Source: Candidatus Melainabacteria bacterium
Lineage (GTDB): Bacteria > Cyanobacteriota > Vampirovibrionia > Obscuribacterales > Obscuribacteraceae
DNA: 6,690 nucleotides
Reading direction: 5' to 3'
Assembly (NCBI GenBank): GCA_016209785.1
Contig: JACQVM010000275.1
Location: forward strand, 1-6,690
Part shown: one piece after another, positions 1 to 6,690 of the stretch
Position numbering within the stretch: the stretch's first letter is position 1
Layout: every line of letters begins with the position of its first letter
Position numbers and translations under genes: made by a program
Notes under the pieces: model-generated
Seen by the model: the letters and a program-made list of their open reading frames with translations, nothing else
What the model was told of the DNA's origin: nothing
Database searches by the model: none

Positions 1-1377
1 AGGGAAATATACAGCAAGGTTGAAAAAACTCCCGGCTGGGACAAAATGAACAATTTTGAGCGTGAGGATTTAATCAAGCGTCAACTTGAAGAAGCTCAAT
101 TTGCCAACAACATACAAGTTATTGCTAAATATCAAGGCTGGGTACTGTTAACCAACTTAAAGTTAGGTCTTGATTTACGAGGTGGCAGCCAGCTTTTGTT
201 GCAAGCACTACCATCAAAGCTAGTCCCAGAAATAACCCCAGAGGTCATGCGTGGTGTTGAGACAGTCATCAACAATCGCATCAATAGTCTTGGTGTATCG
301 GAAACAGTTGTACAACGCTCTGGGAAAGATCGCTTAATTGTAGAGATGCCTGGTGTAAAAGATCCCCAGCAGGCAAAAGATCGCATTGGCACAACAGCAC
401 TGCTTGAGTTCAAGGAGCTTGCCTTTGCGTCCGATGGTAAGCCATATTGGAAAGACGTTGGACTTACTGGCTCTGAGTTTAAACATGCTCAGGCACAGCC
501 TATGGTTTCCGGTGGAACTTGGAGAATTGTTTTTGAGTTTAAACCTGTTGGAGCTAAAAAGTTTGGTGAACTTACATCTCGGCTGGTAGGTCAGCAAATT
601 GGCATCTTTCTTGATGGCGTTCCAACAGATAGAGGTCCCGATGGGCGTCCACTGCCCATTGAAGAATACCATGGTATAACCGTTCGTGAGCCAATACTAG
701 CGGGCAATGGGGAGATAACCGGTAACTTTACACGAGATCAAGCAGTGGATCTGGCAGTAAAGTTAAACGCCGGTGCACTGCCTGTGCCGGTTCGTATTCT
801 AGAAGAAAGGACAGTAGGAGCTACACTTGGACAAGACTCCATCCAAAAAAGCCTTGTGGCTGGCATGGTAGGTATAGCACTTGTAATGGTGTTTATGTTA
901 TCTGTCTATGGTGTACCGGGGCTGGTAGCAAATACTGCACTTGTTCTTTATACGCTCACAACACTAGCTATTTTTAAGGGCATTCCGGTTACTCTAACAC
1001 TAGCTGGTATTGCTGGCTTTATTTTGTCAGTAGGGATGGCAGTGGACGCTAACATCCTTATTTTTGAGCGCACCAAAGAGGAGCTGCGCTCAGGCAAAAA
1101 CTTATACTCCGCTATTGAAGCTGGCTTTGGTAGGGCCTTCTCCTCAATTTTTGACAGCAACGTCAATAGCTTAATTGCATGCGCTGTACTGATTCTTTTT
1201 GGAACATCTATTGTTAAAGGTTTTGCTGTAACACTAGCTATTGGTGTGGCTGTGTCCATGTTTAGCGCTATTACTGCAACACGAGTGCTGCTACACCTGG
1301 TGCCTAAAAAACTAGGATTGTTTGGGATGAAATACGAAAAGAAAGCTGTAAAGCTGGCAACCAAGGAGGCCTTGTGA
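1..1377 (+). CDS. secD: Protein translocase subunit SecD (5'-truncated by the window edge)
   Basis: SecD is an RND-superfamily inner-membrane protein that, with SecF, uses the proton gradient to help pull preproteins through SecYEG. The frame is open from base 1 with no stop before the first ATG at 46, and an ATG-46 protein would lack the first membrane helix and has no good ribosome site. The true start is therefore probably upstream of the window. Counting Met-46 as residue 1, the SecD signature LGLDLRGG lies at 40-47, the first periplasmic domain at about 40-260, and the family motifs LNAGALPVPV and TVGATLGQDSI at 240-249 and 256-266. Five membrane helices follow at about 268-288, 292-310, 314-340, 370-391 and 393-418. 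GMAVDANILIFER (330-342) carries the conserved membrane aspartate D334, associated with proton coupling in this family. The C-terminus is short and basic. The stop overlaps the secF start. Identity is secure; only the N-terminus is unknown. Confidence 0.96.
   Translation, partial: REIYSKVEKTPGWDKMNNFEREDLIKRQLEEAQFANNIQVIAKYQGWVLLTNLKLGLDLRGGSQLLLQALPSKLVPEITPEVMRGVETVINNRINSLGVSETVVQRSGKDRLIVEMPGVKDPQQAKDRIGTTALLEFKELAFASDGKPYWKDVGLTGSEFKHAQAQPMVSGGTWRIVFEFKPVGAKKFGELTSRLVGQQIGIFLDGVPTDRGPDGRPLPIEEYHGITVREPILAGNGEITGNFTRDQAVDLAVKLNAGALPVPVRILEERTVGATLGQDSIQKSLVAGMVGIALVMVFMLSVYGVPGLVANTALVLYTLTTLAIFKGIPVTLTLAGIAGFILSVGMAVDANILIFERTKEELRSGKNLYSAIEAGFGRAFSSIFDSNVNSLIACAVLILFGTSIVKGFAVTLAIGVAVSMFSAITATRVLLHLVPKKLGLFGMKYEKKAVKLATKEAL
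1363..1377 (+). promoter_or_regulatory. secF ribosome binding site and secD/secF stop-start overlap
   Basis: A near-perfect Shine-Dalgarno core, AAGGAGG (1363-1369), lies four bases before a GTG start at 1374. The secD stop TGA (1375-1377) is embedded in GTGA, so the two genes share four bases. This arrangement usually means coupled translation, which suits two subunits needed in equal amounts. The strong site supports GTG-1374 as the secF start. Confidence 0.85.
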
Positions 1378-2339
1378 AAAAGCCTAAGATAGACATTGTC
1401 AAGTACCGCTGGATATGGATTGGCATTTCGCTGGCCATAACTATCCCAGGCTTGATTGGGGTTCTTTTATGCCTTTGGCAGTTTCATGCCCCTCTTAAAC
1501 CAGGCATTGACTTTACAGGTGGATCTATACTCCAGTATCAGTTTGAAAAAAGCATTAACTTACAAACTGTTCGCGACATCCTTCACGGTGTAGGTCTCGA
1601 GGGCTCACAGGTTCAGGAAGCATTTATATCTGGCAACCAAGTAATTGTTATGCGCACCAAGCCGCTTGATGATGAGGCACTAAAGCGCAAGTTAGACGAT
1701 ACCTTACGTACAAGCCTAGGTAACTTTAAGCTGCTTTCTGTCGACAAGGTAAGCGCTACTGTTGGGCCAGAACTCCTCACCAGCGGGCTGGTATCGCTTC
1801 TTTTGACCTTTGCCATGATGATTGCATACATCTCCTATCGATTTATGTTTGATTATGCCGTATGCGCTATTGTAGCTTTGTTGCATGATGTATTGGTTCT
1901 ATGTGGAGCTTTTGCCATCATGGGACTTACCATAGGCACAGAGGTGGACAGCTTGTTCATCAGTGCTGTTTTAACTGTAATAGGTTTTTCGGTGCACGAC
2001 ACAATTGTTGTTTTTGATCGCATCCGTGAGAATTCAAAATATGTAGGTAGCAAAACAATCAATGCGCTTACAGGGCAAGAGTACCGAAAAAACTTTGGTG
2101 ATGTAGCCAACGACAGCGTAAACCAGACATTGGCACGCTCAATTTATACTTCTTTGACAGTCATAATTACACTGACTGCCTTATATTTGCTTGGTGGTGT
2201 AACCACACGTGACTTTGTTTTAGCAATGCTCATTGGGATTATCTCAGGCACATATTCTTCCATTTTTAATGCTAGCTGCTTGCTTGTGTGGTGGCGTGAC
2301 ATTAAGGCTGTTGGCAAACTAAAGCCAAAACCAGCCTAG
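1374..2339 (+). CDS. secF: Protein translocase subunit SecF
   Basis: SecF is the partner of SecD in the proton-driven accessory export complex of the inner membrane. The 321-residue protein is complete and close to the usual family length. It has a first helix at about 14-36, the SecF signature GIDFTGG at 44-50, a periplasmic domain to about 125, the conserved [10 protein letters not shown] at 126-135, and further helices at about 137-153, 160-183, 190-213, 257-274 and 279-304. [17 protein letters not shown] (204-220) is the hallmark helix-4 segment, with conserved D209. [15 protein letters not shown] (248-262) is the expected helix-5 entry. The cytosolic stretch between DRIREN and SVNQTL is about 27 residues, longer than the roughly 14 I recall in E. 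coli SecF. It starts with GTG, overlaps secD by four bases and has a strong AAGGAGG site. Stop is TAG at 2337-2339. Confidence 0.97.
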   Translation: MKKPKIDIVKYRWIWIGISLAITIPGLIGVLLCLWQFHAPLKPGIDFTGGSILQYQFEKSINLQTVRDILHGVGLEGSQVQEAFISGNQVIVMRTKPLDDEALKRKLDDTLRTSLGNFKLLSVDKVSATVGPELLTSGLVSLLLTFAMMIAYISYRFMFDYAVCAIVALLHDVLVLCGAFAIMGLTIGTEVDSLFISAVLTVIGFSVHDTIVVFDRIRENSKYVGSKTINALTGQEYRKNFGDVANDSVNQTLARSIYTSLTVIITLTALYLLGGVTTRDFVLAMLIGIISGTYSSIFNASCLLVWWRDIKAVGKLKPKPA

Positions 2340-2357
2340 TTCAATTGCGGGCACAAC

Positions 2358-2373
2358 AGAGGACATAGCCATA
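2358..2373 (+). promoter_or_regulatory. Ribosome site supporting a non-canonical ATA start for the SDR gene
   Basis: AGAGGA (2358-2363) resembles a Shine-Dalgarno sequence and sits seven bases before ATA at 2371. Between the in-frame stop TAA at 2320-2322 and the NAD-binding motif there is no in-frame ATG, GTG, TTG or CTG; the only weak candidates are ATT 2344, ATA 2365 and ATA 2371. ATA-2371 has the best spacing and gives the N-terminus normally seen in SDRs. Which codon is used is an inference. Confidence 0.5.
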
Positions 2374-3162
2374 ACAGCAGGTCGGTTCAAAGGCAAGGTA
2401 GCACTAGTTACAGGAGCAGGCTCCGGTATTGGCAGAGCTACTGCCATCGCTTTTGCTCAAGATGGAGCAGCGGTAGTAATCCTGGACATCAACGGCAATG
2501 CAGCTTCACGGGCTGCCAAGCAAATCACCACACACGGTGGCACATGCACTTGGCTGCAGGCAGATGTAGGAGTTGCTTCTGACGCCCAAAAAGCAGTAAG
2601 AGCTGCTGTAGATAATCATGGCACACTGGATTTTTTGTTTAACAATGCCGGGATGGAATTTATCGCGCCTTTGTTGGAAACATCCGAAAACGATTGGGAT
2701 AAAGTTGTTGGGACCAATCTAAAGGGTACCTATCTTATGTCTCGAGCAGCACTAATGGTCATGGCACGCACCGGGGGCGGTGTTATTATCAACAACGCCT
2801 CTGATGCCGGGTTGCGCGGGATTAAATTAAACGCTGCATACAGCTCGTCTAAAGCAGGAGTTATTCACTTAACTCGCTCCATTGCTTTAGATTATGGTGG
2901 ACAGGGGGTTCGTTGTAACTGCATCTGCCCTGGTTGCATTCGCACACCGCTTTGTGAGCGCTTCAATGCAGAAGTTGGCGCGCGTAAAGGTAAGAGCGGG
3001 CAAGCTGCTCTTAAGGAATTTGTAGAAGCAAACATTCCAGCTAAAAGAGTAGGTGAGCCTGAAGAAGTTGCATCGCTTGTTCTTTTCCTTTGCTCACCGG
3101 AAGCTAGTTACATTAATGGCGCCATAATCCCCGTAGACGGTGGGCTAACTGCTGGAATGTGA
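2371..3162 (+). CDS. Short-chain dehydrogenase/reductase, probably NAD(H)-dependent; start codon apparently ATA
   Basis: This is a classical SDR oxidoreductase of about 263 residues, a normal family length; the substrate cannot be told from sequence. Numbering from ATA-2371, it opens with [18 protein letters not shown] (4-21), which contains the TGxxxGxG dinucleotide motif. D39 at the end of strand 2 suggests a preference for NAD over NADP. D65-V66 is the adenine-ring motif and NNAG (91-94) the structural motif. The catalytic tetrad is N116, S144, Y157 and K161 (YxxxK). PG-x-I-x-TP follows at 187-193, and the end VDGG is typical. The frame is intact from the stop at 2320 to TGA at 3160. The first canonical start in frame is TTG at 2635 (residue 89), which would remove the whole cofactor-binding half, so that start is biologically implausible. 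The gene lies about 31 bases after secF, probably in the same transcript. Alternatives are a sequencing error at the start (ATG read as ATA) or a gene weakened by start-codon mutation. Confidence 0.88.
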   Translation: MTAGRFKGKVALVTGAGSGIGRATAIAFAQDGAAVVILDINGNAASRAAKQITTHGGTCTWLQADVGVASDAQKAVRAAVDNHGTLDFLFNNAGMEFIAPLLETSENDWDKVVGTNLKGTYLMSRAALMVMARTGGGVIINNASDAGLRGIKLNAAYSSSKAGVIHLTRSIALDYGGQGVRCNCICPGCIRTPLCERFNAEVGARKGKSGQAALKEFVEANIPAKRVGEPEEVASLVLFLCSPEASYINGAIIPVDGGLTAGM

Positions 3163-3206
3163 GGAGCACCAAGCCCTTAAGCTGGGGTTTGACCTATCAC
3201 AACCCG

Positions 3207-3851
3207 TTATTTCCATACAATTGACTGTAAGGCCGCCATGGCTTCCTTACGACATTTGATGTAGTCATCTTTTGGAGCCTGAAAGTAAATCTCTTGAACA
3301 AATTTACCTGGATTGGTGCTGTCTGCATCAACAAATAGCTCATACACATCATGCTGGATTTCTTTAAACCTACCTTCAATTACTAAGACTCGTTTGCCAT
3401 TTAAGTCCTCAGTACGAGCTAAGGCAATGGAAAAATCTTGAGGATTGGCCCGATCACGTAAAAGTCCACCTGCCTCACGTAGCTCGGAGGCAGTAAGGTT
3501 GTGTGGTGGTTTAGCTAAAAGATCATGAAAAGCCTTGCTGTCCTCATCGTTCATGCCTCTCCCTCGATAATAGTGGCACAGGGCAACATCACTTTTGCCG
3601 GGAGGGCTAAACTGGCGGAACAAACTATTGCCTACCATGCCCTTTTGAGGAGAACCTTCAACCCAATCTTTAGGCAGCTTTAGACAACTAATTTGCCCTA
3701 GATCAACCACCAAGTCTGCGTTGCTCGGCTTGGAAGGCTGAGCCAATCTACGCAGCACTTCCTCCATAAGGTCGTGTGAAGCATCCTCTGATTTCACAGT
3801 TCTAACCTCAGATTGTCTTGGTACTTCCGGTGGTGTTGGTATTGGTCCCAT
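3207..3851 (-). CDS. Hypothetical protein, 214 residues, downstream partner of the papain-like gene
   Basis: I do not recognise this protein as a named family. It starts at ATG 3851 with a good AGGAG site six bases upstream. The first 45 residues are hydrophilic and proline-rich at the start (PIPTPPEVP, 4-11), with no signal peptide or membrane segment. Residues 46-97 look like a folded alpha/beta part ending in ALCHYYRG. Residues 105-145 contain charged helices, and 146-214 alternate strands and helices, including NGKRVLVIEGRFKEI (151-165), YELFVDAD (170-177), VQEIYFQAPKDDY (185-197) and a final helix ending LQSIVWK. The order 'P-x-W near the N-terminal strand, G-K-x-x-x-x-x-E-G, strand with V-x-x-I-x-F-x-A-P, terminal helix x-S-I-x-W' loosely resembles small Mog1/PsbP/DcrB-like domains; this is a guess. 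It lies 60 bases after the 918-residue gene on the same strand, so co-transcription is likely. Three cysteines (56, 92, 200) have no obvious metal-site pattern. Confidence 0.85.
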   Translation of the reverse strand: MGPIPTPPEVPRQSEVRTVKSEDASHDLMEEVLRRLAQPSKPSNADLVVDLGQISCLKLPKDWVEGSPQKGMVGNSLFRQFSPPGKSDVALCHYYRGRGMNDEDSKAFHDLLAKPPHNLTASELREAGGLLRDRANPQDFSIALARTEDLNGKRVLVIEGRFKEIQHDVYELFVDADSTNPGKFVQEIYFQAPKDDYIKCRKEAMAALQSIVWK

Positions 3852-3862
3852 TATTTTCTCCT
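3852..3862 (-). promoter_or_regulatory. Ribosome binding site of the 214-residue gene
   Basis: On the minus strand AGGAG (3858-3862) precedes the ATG at 3849-3851 by six bases (AAAATA). The site is strong and well spaced, which fixes the start and suggests that the small gene is translated independently of the upstream 918-residue gene. Confidence 0.7.
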
Positions 3863-3911
3863 ACTTTATCCAAGTATCAAAGTCTGTGTGTTTCAGCATG
3901 AAAAGTCTCTC

Positions 3912-6668
3912 TTATTTGTCTGCCTGCAGCATAGCATCCTTAATCCACTCAACCATCTGATCTCGCTCAGCTTTGGGCATTTGATCGAGCATTTCTCTTA
4001 ACTTCATGACATACGCATCTTTCTCTGATTGCTGCTTAATCTCAAAAGCCTGCTTTGCGGCATCATTTGGTTGCTTCACAGCAGCGTCTTGATTCCATTT
4101 GCTATAAGCATAGAAAGTAGCCTGGAATATTTGATCATCATAGACATCAGCAGAAATGTCTTTATGTCCATGTAAGCTTTGCAAAAGCGACAATCTATCG
4201 GTAGGTGGTAAGCTACCAACTACCTGTAACATTTCCTTGACACCCTTGTCATGTTCAGAGGCATCTAAGGTCCCTTCTTTTGCCTGCTTATCCCAGCGCT
4301 CTTGTGCTTCTTTTACTGCCTTAAGCACTGCCTTAGCGTAGTCTTGATCATTGAGGTTGCCCGAGTCATGCCGATGTCGTAAAAGATCTATTTCCTTAGC
4401 GGTATCAACTTGTCCATTTCGTCTGTTCTCCTGGACCTCCATCGACATATCCAGTATGGTTCTTCCGTCTTTACTGTCGCGCATGGACATAAACATATCG
4501 TGCACAGAAATACTTGGTTTACCTAAGTGATCAGCACCACTGGCCCACTGATTATCTACTGAAACCTTAGGAGGAGGAGGCTTATCTGTGTAGTCAGTAA
4601 TGGTGACCACATGCGCACCACCTGAGCCACCTGCTGCTCCTGCACCGGAGTCACTATGAAAAGGCTCATTATTGGAGTCTACCAGTACGATGATCGGCAG
4701 CTTCCCTTGCTCCTTGAGCTTTGCCAGCTTTTCGTTTAATGCCTCTTCAGACTCAATTTTTGTGATTTGCTCACCATCATCATATTTGTCGTAAGCTAAG
4801 AGCACATCAGTTTCTTTTTGTCCAGTAATAGCATTGCTAACGTCAACTATTTGATCGGTCGTTAGCCCAGGGGAATTTATAAACTTGCCATCAGAATCTT
4901 TCTGGGGTTTGTCACCCATCATCATACGCTCACCAGTATCTGGTGGATTAGCTCCTTTCACTGGCTCGGCTTGCTCATAATGGAGTTTGCCAGTAGGGTC
5001 TACCTTAGCGTAATGTACATTTACTGCCGTCACTTCAAAAATTTGACTAGCTAAATCACGCTGACCATCTCCTGGCGGATTATTCACAGCTTCGTCATGT
5101 GGCCGAAGGCTCTTTTCAGGAACTGATACTTTAGTCCCGTCTGGAGCTGTATATTTCCCGGTGGTTGCCATATCAGCCACTAGTTTTGCAGCTTTTTCAG
5201 GATGCTGGGAATAAGTTCTAACTTCAACAGTAGCAACGTTGCAGGTATTGTGAGACCCTTGAGAAATGCTTGTCGGGTGGGCAGCATGGTGCATGACCTG
5301 CTCAGCAACATTAAGGCGTTGCTGTTTTTCAAGCGGGTGGTTGCCTTTAGCCTCCATAATCCTGACAATTTCTTGATAGGTCTTTACTATTGCCTCTGGG
5401 TTACCTTTCATTCTTTCCTCAAAGGTAGCCATGTCTTTGAGAAACCGTTGCTTCTCATCCCCTTTTAACCCTTGCTCTTCAGCTAACTTCTCTAAGTGTT
5501 TATGCTGAGCTTCAACATCTTTCTCTGTAACTACAGGTGCTTTGTCCTTTGCCTGATCACCCCTATCAAGAGACCCATCTGCACCCCTTGAATGTAATTG
5601 TGTTTGCTCGCCTGACTCATCAGATTCTGACTGGCGCATCTGCAAGGCAGAATCCATGCCGTCAGATCTCGAGTGCAAGTGAGAATCCTCGGCTGGCTGT
5701 TCATGTATAACCTCAGATCCTGACAATTGTATCGTCTCCGGCACCAGAAAGCCGTCTTTGTCTGGCACCATGTGGTATGAATTGCCCTCTGGATCTGAAT
5801 AAATCGCCTGACCATTAATCTGGGACTCTGTCCGCGTGTAAACCTGTGATGGATCGTTTGTATCTGTTATGACTTGCAAGGGACTGCCTGCTCCAGGGGC
5901 TAGCTCAAAGTCATACTGTAGCTGTCTATGAGTCCCAGAAGCTGTGTACGTGTCCTTAATTGTTCTAGGTGGGTTAGACCCTGGCTCAAAGCTTTGGATC
6001 ATTAAATTTCCATCTTTGTCTACGTCAAAGTTTCTTAGTGGAATCTTCTCCCCGCCATCGGACTGCATGTAATAAGTTTGTCCGTAAAGGCTATCTGGAT
6101 TGGGCTCTAACGTAATAGATTGATTGTGTCCATCGGAAGTTTTAAATGAAACCTGGTCAACAGTGCCTGCATCATTGTAATGTGCACTGTACGACCAGTT
6201 GTTGTTCTCCATTGCTGTCACTCGGCCACTATCGTCTCTAATCATTTGGGCAGAGTCAGATAGACGCTCCTCTGATGCTAGCTCAATTGGCTGTACTTGC
6301 TCAATTTGCTCTTCTGACTCAGTCTTGCTTGATATTTCCTGAGGAACTATATTGCTTATATCAACAGTCTCCACCGTGCCAACCTTGGGCATTTCGGTGT
6401 GTTGAATTTGAATTGTGCCTCGCTCGTTGTATGTTAATTCAGGACTGGTTTCGGCTGGTGTTGGCAAAATCTGGGCATCTTGCAAGGCTTGCAACAGATT
6501 GTCTACGTTGTGGGAAAGCACATCGGAAGCCGTGGAAGGTGCCTCCGCTACCCGGAAGCCTTCTTTCAAGATTAAATTGACGACTTGACTCGCCACTGAG
6601 CTGGCAAGGTTGTCCCCTTGTCCGTCAAGCTGGTCTGACTGTGTTAAATCTTCCGGACGGAAGCTCAT
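3912..6668 (-). CDS. Large soluble protein with a papain-like (clan CA) cysteine protease signature and N-terminal YD-like segments
   Basis: The 918-residue acidic protein has no signal peptide or membrane helix. Residues 1-70 are helical and polar. Residues 78-310 contain spaced short strand-turn segments such as YNERGTI (80-86), RDDSGRV (144-150), YNDAGTV (164-170), DKDGNL (217-222) and PDKDGFL (302-308), reminiscent of YD/RHS-type repeats. Residues 320-375 form a Ser/Asp/His/Gln-rich linker and 380-462 a charged helical region. The core is at about 465-725. Q470 and C476 lie in QGSHNTC with the papain Gln-to-Cys spacing of six. A strand LPIIVLVDS (657-665) leads to Gly-rich GGAHVVTITDY (683-693), giving H686, and VSVDNQW (702-708) gives N706. 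This order matches the C-H-N triad of papain-like peptidases and the oxyanion Gln. C476 is the only cysteine in the protein. Residues 755-918 are helical and charged. Activity, substrate and exact family (C1-like, C39-like or a papain-fold toxin/effector) are inference. ATG 6668 is chosen although its ribosome site (AGG eight bases upstream) is weak; only 22 upstream bases are in view. Confidence 0.85.
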   Translation of the reverse strand: MSFRPEDLTQSDQLDGQGDNLASSVASQVVNLILKEGFRVAEAPSTASDVLSHNVDNLLQALQDAQILPTPAETSPELTYNERGTIQIQHTEMPKVGTVETVDISNIVPQEISSKTESEEQIEQVQPIELASEERLSDSAQMIRDDSGRVTAMENNNWSYSAHYNDAGTVDQVSFKTSDGHNQSITLEPNPDSLYGQTYYMQSDGGEKIPLRNFDVDKDGNLMIQSFEPGSNPPRTIKDTYTASGTHRQLQYDFELAPGAGSPLQVITDTNDPSQVYTRTESQINGQAIYSDPEGNSYHMVPDKDGFLVPETIQLSGSEVIHEQPAEDSHLHSRSDGMDSALQMRQSESDESGEQTQLHSRGADGSLDRGDQAKDKAPVVTEKDVEAQHKHLEKLAEEQGLKGDEKQRFLKDMATFEERMKGNPEAIVKTYQEIVRIMEAKGNHPLEKQQRLNVAEQVMHHAAHPTSISQGSHNTCNVATVEVRTYSQHPEKAAKLVADMATTGKYTAPDGTKVSVPEKSLRPHDEAVNNPPGDGQRDLASQIFEVTAVNVHYAKVDPTGKLHYEQAEPVKGANPPDTGERMMMGDKPQKDSDGKFINSPGLTTDQIVDVSNAITGQKETDVLLAYDKYDDGEQITKIESEEALNEKLAKLKEQGKLPIIVLVDSNNEPFHSDSGAGAAGGSGGAHVVTITDYTDKPPPPKVSVDNQWASGADHLGKPSISVHDMFMSMRDSKDGRTILDMSMEVQENRRNGQVDTAKEIDLLRHRHDSGNLNDQDYAKAVLKAVKEAQERWDKQAKEGTLDASEHDKGVKEMLQVVGSLPPTDRLSLLQSLHGHKDISADVYDDQIFQATFYAYSKWNQDAAVKQPNDAAKQAFEIKQQSEKDAYVMKLREMLDQMPKAERDQMVEWIKDAMLQADK

Positions 6669-6690
6669 GCAATAAACCTGTTACCCTATG

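Noticed and set aside
948..1364. Minus-strand open frame of 138 codons inside secD.
   Set aside because: It lies fully opposite a strongly conserved secD segment, has no ribosome site of note and its translation resembles no protein; it is a shadow frame.
2635..3162. SDR as a 175-residue protein starting at TTG 2635.
   Set aside because: It would lack the TGxxxGIG cofactor motif, which is intact in frame just upstream; the truncated form is an artefact of allowing only canonical starts.
3170..3205. Possible terminator between the convergent genes: CAAGCCC (3170-3176) pairs with GGGTTTG (3185-3191) around an 8-base loop; an alternative pairs GGGTT (3185-3189) with AACCC (3201-3205).
   Set aside because: Both stems are short, one has a G-U pair, and neither is followed by a T run on either strand, so an intrinsic terminator is not supported.
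3891..3903. Inverted repeat TTTCA-GCA-TGAAA in the 60-nt gap between the two minus-strand genes.
   Set aside because: A 5-bp stem is expected often by chance and there is no operator or promoter context.
3852..3911. Promoter-like TTGATA with AAAATA 17 bases later on the minus strand before the 214-residue gene.
   Set aside because: The AAAATA touches the start codon and overlaps the ribosome site region, so transcription would begin inside the gene; same-operon transcription is simpler.

Overview
The window has two halves that face each other. On the + strand (1-3162) there is a housekeeping cluster: the 3' part of secD, then secF, then a short-chain dehydrogenase/reductase (SDR) gene, tightly packed and probably one transcription unit. 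On the - strand (6668 down to 3207) there are two genes I cannot assign to a named family by full-length recognition: a 918-residue soluble protein with a papain-like Cys-His-Asn signature, followed 60 nt later by a 214-residue hypothetical protein. The two groups converge on a 44-nt gap at 3163-3206. No gap between genes exceeds 62 nt. I found no RNA gene, insertion sequence, CRISPR array or long repeat.

Organism: this is clearly bacterial, from SecD/SecF and the Shine-Dalgarno sites. The SecD core (LGLDLRGGSQL, ITPEVM, NNRINSLGVSE) reads most like cyanobacterial-type SecD. Large soluble proteins with 'YN-x-x-GT' style segments and papain-like cores recall the non-photosynthetic cyanobacterial relatives (Vampirovibrionia/Melainabacteria, for example Obscuribacterales). 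This placement is inferred from memory of sequence style and no search was run.

How the genes work together: SecD and SecF are membrane subunits that use the proton-motive force to help protein export through SecYEG. Their reading frames overlap by 4 nt (GTGA) with a strong AAGGAGG site, so translation is probably coupled. The SDR starts about 31 nt after secF. Its complete Rossmann domain can be translated only if it starts at a non-canonical codon, most plausibly ATA at 2371. An annotation limited to ATG/GTG/TTG would lose the NAD-binding motif.

The - strand pair is the more unusual part. The 918-residue protein has exactly one cysteine, and it sits in a Q-x5-C motif with papain spacing. 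It is matched downstream by a glycine-rich 'GGAHVV' histidine segment and a 'DNQW' asparagine segment. The small downstream protein may be a partner, but nothing in the sequence proves this.
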